Below, piece after piece: positions 1-5,027 of a stretch of 8,313 nt of DNA. A program made the translations under genes and the position numbers. Location of the stretch: contig JAGUWA010000287.1 of NCBI GenBank assembly GCA_020062605.1, positions 1 to 8,313 on the forward strand, given 5' to 3'. The stretch is from Parvibaculum sp. Its GTDB lineage: Bacteria; Pseudomonadota; Alphaproteobacteria; Parvibaculales; Parvibaculaceae. The stretch's first letter is position 1. Every line of letters begins with the position of its first letter. Below the pieces are notes generated by a model. The model did no database searches. It worked only from the letters and a program-made list of their open reading frames with translations, and was not told the DNA's origin.

Positions 1-8
1 AAGGAGCT

Positions 9-98
9 GGATGGGTGGCCGAGTGGTTTAAGGCACCGGTCTTGAAAACCGGCGTGGGTTAACGCCCACCGTGGGTTCGAATCCCACCCCATCCGCCA
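9..98 (+). tRNA. tRNA-Ser, anticodon UGA
   Basis: This is a complete class II (long variable arm) serine tRNA. The acceptor stem pairs GGATGGG (9-15) with CCCATCC (88-94), with discriminator G95 and an encoded CCA at 96-98. The anticodon stem CCGGT/ACCGG (36-40 with 48-52) encloses the loop CTTGAAA, placing anticodon TGA at 43-45, which reads UCA and, by wobble, UCG. The long variable arm GTGGG/CCCAC (54-58 with 65-69) is the serine identity hallmark. The T arm GTGGG-TTCGAAT-CCCAC spans 71-87. No partial copy of the tRNA 3' end is visible elsewhere in the window, so there is no direct sign of an integrated element. Confidence 0.97.
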
Positions 99-164
99 CT
101 TCACATCCAACGTTCAAGGCATTGCATCAGACACTGCAGGTGCCGATTTTGCCCTGTTGATCTT

Positions 165-183
165 TTGACATTTTACATGTCAA
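165..183. repeat. perfect inverted repeat, possible operator
   Basis: TTGACAT and ATGTCAA form a perfect 7+7 dyad separated by five bases (TTTAC). It lies 67 bases after the tRNA and about 40 bases before the start codon of the frameshifted gene at 224. The left arm contains a perfect TTGACA (165-170), but no convincing -10 box lies 16-18 bases after it. The stretch 99-223 otherwise holds nothing I can identify. The dyad could be a regulator binding site controlling the rightward cluster, or a short hairpin (5-base loop). It has no T-run, so it is a poor intrinsic terminator. Confidence 0.45.
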
Positions 184-211
184 TTAATCTCCGCCGCTAC
201 AACGACGCGGG

Positions 212-216
212 GGAGG
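212..216 (+). promoter_or_regulatory. Shine-Dalgarno site fixing the GTG start at 224
   Basis: GGAGG lies seven bases before GTG 224. This near-perfect ribosome site supports the reading frame that opens the broken gene at 224-540, rather than the longer frame that starts further upstream at 165 without such a site. Confidence 0.7.
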
Positions 217-223
217 TGACAAA

Positions 224-540
224 GTGCTTTATGAATCCGGGCTCTGGTTCTGGGGTCCAGCGTTTGCCGCTGCTGCGGTTTTCTTCGGCTGGTACCGGAA
301 TTGGCGCGGGCCTCTTGCGGCCTGACGATATCCGGAGCTATCTCGCCAGAATGCAATCCATTCACGGCAATGAGCGCAACGACGTCGAGACGATGCGCCG
401 TTTTCTCGAGGCCGATGATGGACGCGTTTCCAACGCGCATCATGCTCAGGGCTTATCCAGGTCCGATGCTCTGGGTTCCCCTCGTGCTCGCATTGGTGGC
501 GGCGCTCGGTCAGATCGTCATCCTTCTTTCCGCCAGTTGA
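224..540 (+). pseudogene. frameshifted small membrane-protein gene
   Basis: Three consecutive reading frames give one coherent protein only when joined. Segment 1 starts at GTG 224 behind a strong ribosome site, encodes a hydrophobic N-terminal helix (LWFWGPAFAAAAVFFGWY), then hits TGA at 323-325. Segment 2, one frame on (about 318-425), has a charged, codon-typical stretch containing PDDIRSYLARM and FLEADDGR. Segment 3, another frame on (from 427), starts FPTRIMLRAYPGPMLW and ends in a hydrophobic helix (VPLVLALVAALGQIVILL) before TGA 538-540. A one-base insertion near 317-320 would explain the first break. A two-base loss near 426 would explain the second and restore DDGREF. The restored product of about 105 residues would have a membrane helix at each end. 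It lies 22 bases before the dehalogenase and probably shares its transcript. I do not recognise the family with certainty. Sequencing errors are the alternative explanation. Confidence 0.6.
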
Positions 541-562
541 GTAAAGGCCCGAGGAGCAGGAA

Positions 563-1459
563 ATGAAAATTCTCCGCACACCGGATGACAGGTTCGACAA
601 TCTTCCCGATTACACGTTCGAACCTCATTACACGGAAATACGTGACGAAGACGGCACCTCCATCCGGGTTCATCACATCGAAGAAGGGCCTGCCGATGCA
701 GCGCCCATCCTGCTGATGCACGGCAATCCGACATGGGCCTTTCTCTACCGCAAGATGGTGCCTGCGTTGGCAAAAGCAGGGCGACGCGTTATCGCCGTTG
801 ATCTCGTCGGATGCGGACGATCCGACAAACCGGCGGCGCGGGAAGACTACACGCTGGCAAGGCATTACGACTGGATGTCCAAGTGGCTCGTCGCGAACGA
901 TCTCAAGGACATCACGCTTTTCTGCCAGGACTGGGGCGGCACGATCGGGCTTTATCTCGTGTCCGAGTTTCCGGAGAGGTTTGCGCGCGTCATCGCTTCG
1001 AATACGGGTCTTCCGCTGGGCGAGGGCGAGAGCGACTTCATGAAGATGTGGGTCGGCATGATGCGCGATGCCACTCATTTCCCGTGGGACATGCTGCAAC
1101 CCGGTATGACCCATCAGTTGAGCGACGCCGAGAAGCAAGCCTATCTCGCGCCGTTTCCTTCGCCCGAATACGAGGCCGGCATCATCAAGTTTCCGCTTCT
1201 GATTGCGGTGCAGACTGACAATCCCGGTGCGCCGCTCAACAGAAAGGCATGGGAGAAGCTCAAGACCTTCGACAAGCCGTTCCTGACAATCTTCGGTGCG
1301 CTCGACCCGGTTTCCCAGGGATGGGACAAGCGGGCGCAGGCAGCCATTCCCGGCGCAAAGGGCCAGGATCATTTTGTCATAGAGCACGCCAGTCACTTCA
1401 TTCAGGAAGATGCGCCCGAAATTCTCGTCGAGAGCATTCTTCGTTTTCTGGATCGGTAG
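563..1459 (+). CDS. haloalkane dehalogenase, DhlA-like (HLD subfamily I)
   Basis: This 298-residue alpha/beta-hydrolase is predicted to cleave carbon-halogen bonds hydrolytically, giving an alcohol and a halide, in the cytoplasm. ATG 563 follows AGGAG (552-556) by six bases. The N-terminus (RTPDDRFDNLPDY) matches the DhlA start pattern. Oxyanion/halide region HGNPTW is at 53-58. Nucleophile D123 and first halide-binding W124 are in CQDWGG. The second halide-binding Trp is likely W163, because the spacing from it to the APFP motif (196-199) equals that from W175 in DhlA as I recall it. The catalytic acid is D248 (ALDPV) and the base is H278 (ASHFIQE). An Asp-His-Asp triad with two Trp defines subfamily I. 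The N-terminal part of the cap is about 11 residues shorter than in DhlA. DhlA's Glu56 position is Asn55 here. Epoxide hydrolases share the fold but usually have two cap tyrosines. The natural substrate cannot be read from the sequence. Confidence 0.88.
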   Translation: MKILRTPDDRFDNLPDYTFEPHYTEIRDEDGTSIRVHHIEEGPADAAPILLMHGNPTWAFLYRKMVPALAKAGRRVIAVDLVGCGRSDKPAAREDYTLARHYDWMSKWLVANDLKDITLFCQDWGGTIGLYLVSEFPERFARVIASNTGLPLGEGESDFMKMWVGMMRDATHFPWDMLQPGMTHQLSDAEKQAYLAPFPSPEYEAGIIKFPLLIAVQTDNPGAPLNRKAWEKLKTFDKPFLTIFGALDPVSQGWDKRAQAAIPGAKGQDHFVIEHASHFIQEDAPEILVESILRFLDR

Positions 1460-1494
1460 TCTCGGCGCGAGCGATCAGCCGGCCGCCGGCAACA

Positions 1495-1502
1495 AGGGGA
1501 GG
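1495..1502 (+). promoter_or_regulatory. Shine-Dalgarno site deciding the start at 1509
   Basis: AGGGGAGG lies six bases before ATG 1509. It argues for this start over the in-frame ATG at 1410, which would overlap the 3' end of the dehalogenase gene by 50 bases and add 33 residues unlike the rest of the protein. Confidence 0.75.
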
Positions 1503-1508
1503 ACGCGA

Positions 1509-1934
1509 ATGCTGCCAGCAAGCACGAATGACGATTATCGAGGCGCGGTCCTGTCCGCATGGTTCCTGACGCTTGCGGGCGTCCTCAACCTCATCGCGGG
1601 ATCTATTCATTTCTTCCTGCCGGACGGTGGAGCAGGCGTCATTGCCGGAATGGACCTTACGGAACGGCGCGACACGATCATTGCGCTGTTCGCGTGGATG
1701 GGCTCCATGCAGATTCCCTATGCACTTGCGCAGCTCGCCGTCAGCCTGCGCTACAGGACGCTCGTTCCGCTGTTTCTCCTGCTCATGATCGTCGAGCGCG
1801 GCCTGATGGCCGCGGATGGATGGCTTCTGAAGGGTTCGGTTTCCGGGCATCACCCGCCAGAACACTATGCAAGCCTTGCGGCGCTGCCTGTTGCGCTCCT
1901 GTTTCTGCTCCTCTCACTCAGACAGCGACGCTGA
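1509..1934 (+). CDS. four-helix inner-membrane protein, unknown function
   Basis: This is a 141-residue protein with four probable membrane helices at about 15-37, 56-80, 85-103 and 120-136. A charged loop (DLTERRD, 49-55) lies between helices 1 and 2. A Gly/His/Pro-rich loop (KGSVSGHHPPEHY, 108-120) lies between helices 3 and 4, and the tail is basic (RQRR). ATG 1509 is chosen because of the strong ribosome site just before it. The gene begins 49 bases after the dehalogenase stop in the same direction, with no terminator between them, so co-transcription is likely. I do not recognise the family. The two-histidine loop is the only polar cluster that could hint at ligand or metal contact. A role linked to the dehalogenase is possible from position only. 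Confidence 0.75.
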   Translation: MLPASTNDDYRGAVLSAWFLTLAGVLNLIAGSIHFFLPDGGAGVIAGMDLTERRDTIIALFAWMGSMQIPYALAQLAVSLRYRTLVPLFLLLMIVERGLMAADGWLLKGSVSGHHPPEHYASLAALPVALLFLLLSLRQRR

Positions 1935-2042
1935 GGCCCAGACCACTCCATCTTTCCTCACGCTCCACCTGAAGAGCTGTGCTTTTTCGACTGCAGAAAG
2001 GGTCTCTCCAGCGAAAAGCGTATGGTTAACGTGAATTCCCTT

Positions 2043-2071
2043 TTGCAAGTCCCCGTTAGGCTTGCCAAAAT
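2043..2071 (+). promoter_or_regulatory. weak sigma-70-like promoter candidate
   Basis: TTGCAA (2043-2048) and CAAAAT (2066-2071) are separated by 17 bases. Each matches the consensus at four of six positions. It sits 53 bases before the GTG start at 2124, inside the 189-base gap after the four-helix protein. Nothing else is visible in that gap. Confidence 0.3.
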
Positions 2072-2123
2072 GGGACAAAAGACGGCAGAAGTGCCGCGGG
2101 CGTAGTTATGGGGGAGTGTTGTT

Positions 2124-2453
2124 GTGCCGGTTGATTTAACGTCGCCGTGGATTCCGCTGAGCATCATCATGCTGCTCGGCCTTTTTATGATCCGTCAGTT
2201 CATCCAGGAACGTCAGGCAGCGCGACTGCTGGCTTTGGAGCAGGCTTCCGCGCCGCCCGCCGAGCCTGTGGCGGCCGCGGCACCCGCAACGGAAGCAGCA
2301 CCCAGCAGCGCCGCTCCCGCGCCGGAAAAACCTGGCAAGAAAAAGATGAAGCTCCGCTGGAGAACGGCCTGGATATGGCTGCCGTTCCTGATCGGCTTCT
2401 TCGGCCAGGCCTATCTGAACTACGTGAAGCCGATGCTGGAAAACGCAGGCTAA
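2124..2453 (+). CDS. small two-helix membrane protein with Ala/Pro-rich linker
   Basis: This is a 109-residue protein starting at GTG 2124, seven bases after GGGGAG (2111-2116). It has an N-terminal membrane helix (about 9-24, with IPLSIIMLLGLFMI), then a charged stretch (RQFIQERQAARLLALEQ) likely to be a short helix. An Ala/Pro-rich segment (41-70) follows, then a basic patch (KKKMK, 72-76). A second membrane helix covers about 82-100 (WIWLPFLIGFFGQAYL). Both ends probably lie on the same side of the membrane, joined by an extended flexible linker. The Ala/Pro composition looks like a spacer crossing cell-wall space or tethering two membrane points. I recognise no family or enzymatic motif. 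The gene is separated from the upstream cluster by 189 bases and ends four bases from the end of the converging MmgE/PrpD gene. Confidence 0.72.
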   Translation: MPVDLTSPWIPLSIIMLLGLFMIRQFIQERQAARLLALEQASAPPAEPVAAAAPATEAAPSSAAPAPEKPGKKKMKLRWRTAWIWLPFLIGFFGQAYLNYVKPMLENAG

Positions 2454-2457
2454 GGTT

Positions 2458-3792
2458 TTACGTCAGGCCGAGATCGGGCAGGGGGCTGCCCAGCGGAAGA
2501 GCCAATATTCCATCGATGATGAACGCCGGGGCTGAAACACCTCCGTGGCGGAGAAGCATTTCTGCTTTCGCGATCATCTCGTTCCGGCTGAGCGGCGCTT
2601 CGGGATCGCCTTTGGCGTTCGTCCGCACTGCTTCGTATTCCTCACCGCCGGTGAGCTTTACGCGTACGCGACCTCCCCAGGATTTCGGGTAAGCCGAAGT
2701 CCAGGGATTCTCGGCGCCCACCGTCACGCGCGCCGCAAGGTCGGCACAGCGCTGCCGCGCCTCCGGACCGAACGCCTCGAAATCGACGCCAGGCAGGAGC
2801 AGGCCAGCGGCAACGGCGTGCTGGAGAGAGAACTTCGCCTCGTAGTCGCTGGTAGCCGTCGGCCTGTCACAGACATCGAGCGCGGCCTGGTAAGTCGAAA
2901 CCTCAACAGCGGCGATGTCCTCCGGCGTGTGCCCATCCGCAATCAGCCGGGTGCGCAGCTCCTCCGTGGCATCGATCGTCGGGTGCGTGTGGCGGCAGGA
3001 GGGCCATGGCTTTATCGATGTCCGCGTCAGTTGCCAGGGCGCCGAGGCGTCCCGCACAACGGCTTCCGGATCGGCGTCGGGGCAAGCTGCCCGGAAGAAC
3101 CCCTTGTCGCCTTCGAGGATTTTCGGAGGGCCCGTAAAGCCGAAGGCGGCAAGCTCCGCGGCGCGTATGCCCGCTTCAGCGGCGTGGCCGGCGTGCAGAT
3201 GTTTCGTCATGGCGCCGGTCTCGAGAAACTGCCAGAGACCCGACGACTGACTTCCGGCATTGCCGAGCGCATGAACGGCCTCGCCATCTTCGAGGCCCAA
3301 GAGCGCGGCGGCGGCCATCGCCGAACCAAAAGGCCCGCAGGTCGCCGTGTTGTGCCAGATTTTGTAGTGGGCCGGACCGACCGCCATACCGACCCGCGCC
3401 GCCGCTTCAAAGCCGTGGAGAACGGAAGTGAGAAAGCTCCGTCCATTTGCTCCGCGCTTCCTTGCAAGCGCCCATGCCGCAGGAATGACGACGCAGCCGG
3501 GATGCACGACCGACTCCCTATGGAGGTCGTCAGTTTCCAGAATGTGGCAAAGGGCACCCATCAGAAAGGCTTCGCGGCCCGGATCCGGCGCAGCGTTGGA
3601 GGGCGAGGCACGCCACCAATCGAGCAGAATGCGGCCTGGCTCCGAATTCCGCCCGGCGAGGCTGTTCGCAACGGCATCGAGCGTGAAAAGGGCCGCTGCC
3701 TCGATATCCGCGTCGTTCACTGGTTTCGTGCGGATGAGCGAGACCAATGTCTCGGTGAGGGAGGGGCTGGCGGCAGGGTGCGGATGGTTCAC
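2458..3792 (-). CDS. MmgE/PrpD family protein (2-methylcitrate dehydratase-like)
   Basis: This family includes 2-methylcitrate dehydratase (propionate catabolism) and cis-aconitate decarboxylase, all cytoplasmic. Numbering is from the GTG at 3792 (444 residues). The N-terminal all-helical domain carries DDLHRESVVHPG (88-99), HGFEAAARVG (126-135), HNTATCGPFGSAMAAA (147-162) and KHLHAGHAAEAG (197-208). The smaller lid domain carries KPWPSCRHTHPTIDA (261-275) and SLQHAVA (322-328). These Asp, His and Lys motifs line the family active site, and all appear intact. The start is uncertain. An in-frame TTG at 3813 adds seven residues, but neither start has a clean ribosome site. GTG 3792 has a weak purine run (GAAAAGAAA) and leaves a more normal leader after the predicted promoter. 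No prpB or prpC neighbour is present, so the exact substrate is open. The gene stands alone and is read toward the small membrane-protein gene. Confidence 0.88.
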   Translation of the reverse strand: MNHPHPAASPSLTETLVSLIRTKPVNDADIEAAALFTLDAVANSLAGRNSEPGRILLDWWRASPSNAAPDPGREAFLMGALCHILETDDLHRESVVHPGCVVIPAAWALARKRGANGRSFLTSVLHGFEAAARVGMAVGPAHYKIWHNTATCGPFGSAMAAAALLGLEDGEAVHALGNAGSQSSGLWQFLETGAMTKHLHAGHAAEAGIRAAELAAFGFTGPPKILEGDKGFFRAACPDADPEAVVRDASAPWQLTRTSIKPWPSCRHTHPTIDATEELRTRLIADGHTPEDIAAVEVSTYQAALDVCDRPTATSDYEAKFSLQHAVAAGLLLPGVDFEAFGPEARQRCADLAARVTVGAENPWTSAYPKSWGGRVRVKLTGGEEYEAVRTNAKGDPEAPLSRNEMIAKAEMLLRHGGVSAPAFIIDGILALPLGSPLPDLGLT

Positions 3793-3816
3793 GGCGTTTC
3801 TTTTCGTTGGCAAACG

Positions 3817-3828
3817 GAATGTTCATTC
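3817..3828. repeat. inverted repeat GAATG-TT-CATTC, possible operator
   Basis: This is a perfect 5+5 dyad with a two-base spacer, lying about at the predicted transcription start of the leftward MmgE/PrpD gene. A GAATG/CATTC dyad is the kind of sequence bound by TetR-family regulators of fatty-acid or acyl metabolism. That comparison is from general knowledge, and no regulator gene is adjacent. A further CATTC copy occurs at 3843-3847 (within ATCATTC). Confidence 0.35.
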
Positions 3829-3832
3829 GTGC

Positions 3833-3845
3833 ATGATGGGATCAT
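3833..3845. repeat. inverted repeat ATGAT-GGG-ATCAT at the predicted -10
   Basis: This is a perfect 5+5 dyad with a three-base spacer. It overlaps the predicted -10 box (CATCAT on the minus strand, 3838 to 3833) of the leftward gene, and lies five bases from the neighbouring GAATG/CATTC dyad. Either could be a repressor site. Neither is followed by a T-run. Confidence 0.35.
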
Positions 3846-3861
3846 TCACACAGCGCCGCAA
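3833..3861 (-). promoter_or_regulatory. candidate promoter of the MmgE/PrpD gene
   Basis: On the minus strand, TTGCGG (3861-3856) and CATCAT (3838-3833) are 17 bases apart, matching consensus at three and four of six positions. Transcription would start near 3826, giving a leader of about 34 bases to GTG 3792. The match is weak, as expected for a regulated promoter, and the two dyads fall on it. Confidence 0.35.
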
Positions 3862-3883
3862 ATGGTCCTTTCCGAGCCGCTTC

Positions 3884-3912
3884 TTGCCGCTGCAAGCGTG
3901 GCTGATTATAAG
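3884..3912 (+). promoter_or_regulatory. sigma-70 promoter of the rlpA operon
   Basis: TTGCCG (3884-3889), a 17-base spacer and TATAAG (3907-3912, five of six to consensus) make the strongest promoter in the window. Transcription would start near 3918-3920 and give a leader of about 65 bases to the rlpA start. It is back-to-back with the leftward MmgE/PrpD promoter. Three GANTC sites lie at and just after the start point. Confidence 0.6.
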
Positions 3913-3913
3913 A

Positions 3914-3965
3914 GATTCCATTGTGTTCGCGGGGTGATTCGCTGCCGATTGGCGCAGCCAGAGTC
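3914..3965. promoter_or_regulatory. cluster of three GANTC (CcrM-type) sites
   Basis: GATTC (3914-3918), GATTC (3936-3940) and GAGTC (3961-3965) lie within 52 bases. By eye I count about 12 GANTC sites in the entire window. In alphaproteobacteria CcrM methylates GANTC, and GcrA and other cell-cycle regulators respond to that state. The first site abuts the -10 box and the last lies 19 bases before the rlpA start codon. Confidence 0.5.
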
Positions 3966-3983
3966 CTCGGACGGGGTTTTCCG

Positions 3984-4985
3984 ATGTCTATTCGACCTCA
4001 AGAAACGGTTCGCCGCGGTCCCATGATGCCGCGCGCCGTTATCCTTGCCGTTGTTGTTCCGCTTGCCCTCGTGCTTGCGGCTTGCGGCACCACCGAGACG
4101 CCGCGCTCCGCGCCGCTCAAACAGGGCGGGGGTGTCTACAAGGTTGGCAACCCCTATCAGATCAACGGCATCTGGTATTATCCGAGCGAAAACGACAAGT
4201 ACGACTCGACTGGCATCGCCTCCTGGTACGGCCCGCAGTTCCATGGCAAGCGTACAGCCAATGGCGAAATCTTCGATGAGAACCAGCTAACCGCTGCGCA
4301 TCCGACGCTGCCGATGCCCGTTCTCGCGCGCGTGACCAATCTCGAGAATGGAAAGTCGGTGATCGTTCGCGTCAACGATCGCGGACCCTTTGCCGCCGGC
4401 CGCGAAATCGACATGTCGAAGAAGGCGGCCGAGCTGCTCGGGTTCATGCAGAAGGGCACAGCCAAGGTCCGCGTTCAGTATATCGGACGCGCACCGCTCG
4501 AGGGCGGCATCGGAGATGGAAGAGCCGTTGCCGAGACGTTCGTGGCACCGCCGGTCGTGACGCCTGACGATGAGCGCCGGGTGTCCGGGACGGCACCGGT
4601 GACCGCTGTCGCTTCCGTTTCCACTTCCGTGCTGTCCGCGCCACCGGGCGCCGCAAGCGCGCCACCGCCCGCACCCAAGGCAACGATGAGCCCCATTCCC
4701 GACCGTGCAGCGCCTCGCAGCGCCGACACCGTGGATCAGCTTCCCGTGACTGGCCCCGGCAATCTCTATGTGCAGGCTGGATCGTTCCAGAACCTGCAGA
4801 ACGCGGAGGCGGTGCGCCAGCAACTGACCGGCGTCGGACAGGTGGAAATCCAGACCACCATGATCGATGGAACACCGTATTACAGGGTTCGTGTCGGACC
4901 GCTCAGCGATGTGCCGGCGGCGGACAGCTCACTCCGGAGCGTCATTGCGCAGGGCCACAAAGGTGCCAGAATTATCGTCGATTGA
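3984..4985 (+). CDS. rlpA: septal ring lytic transglycosylase RlpA, SPOR-domain lipoprotein
   Basis: This is a 333-residue lipoprotein predicted to cleave stem-peptide-free (denuded) glycan strands at the division septum, facing the periplasm. A basic start and hydrophobic stretch (about 17-33) end in lipobox LAAC, with Cys34 as the lipidated residue. The double-psi beta-barrel domain spans about 75-168. Its candidate catalytic residues are E95 (RTANGE), H106 (AAHPTLP) and D132 (VNDRGPF). Their mutual spacing (11 and 37 residues) equals that of the three residues I recall for Pseudomonas RlpA. A Pro/Ala/Ser-rich linker covers about 185-255. A C-terminal SPOR domain (about 258-333, LYVQAGSF and YYRVRVGPL) would target denuded septal glycan. 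ATG 3984 is preferred, with a weak GGGG seven bases before it. ATG 4023 or 4026 would still leave a short signal peptide. It leads an operon with dacC (42-base gap) and tmk. Confidence 0.92.
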   Translation: MSIRPQETVRRGPMMPRAVILAVVVPLALVLAACGTTETPRSAPLKQGGGVYKVGNPYQINGIWYYPSENDKYDSTGIASWYGPQFHGKRTANGEIFDENQLTAAHPTLPMPVLARVTNLENGKSVIVRVNDRGPFAAGREIDMSKKAAELLGFMQKGTAKVRVQYIGRAPLEGGIGDGRAVAETFVAPPVVTPDDERRVSGTAPVTAVASVSTSVLSAPPGAASAPPPAPKATMSPIPDRAAPRSADTVDQLPVTGPGNLYVQAGSFQNLQNAEAVRQQLTGVGQVEIQTTMIDGTPYYRVRVGPLSDVPAADSSLRSVIAQGHKGARIIVD

Positions 4986-5027
4986 TGCTTCAGCGAACCG
5001 GAAGCGTCCAAAGCCAGAGCGAGACTT

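Noticed and set aside
76..98. Possible phage attachment core at the tRNA-Ser 3' end
   Set aside because: No second copy of the tRNA 3' end and no integrase gene are seen in the window.
165..566. A single 133-residue rightward gene covering 165-566
   Set aside because: Its first part and its last part are compositionally unlike protein. Only the middle looks coding, and it overlaps the dehalogenase start by four bases. The frame-changed gene from GTG 224 explains the region better.
518..1396. Long leftward open frame of 292 residues opposite the dehalogenase
   Set aside because: It is antisense to an enzyme with complete catalytic motifs, has no recognisable domain, and is expected from high third-position G+C.
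1410..1508. N-terminal extension of the four-helix protein from ATG 1410
   Set aside because: It overlaps the dehalogenase end, while a strong ribosome site sits directly before ATG 1509.
2545..4026. Long rightward open frame of 493 residues opposite the MmgE/PrpD gene
   Set aside because: Arg/Gly-rich shadow translation with no domain, running through the divergent promoter region. The leftward frame has clear family motifs.
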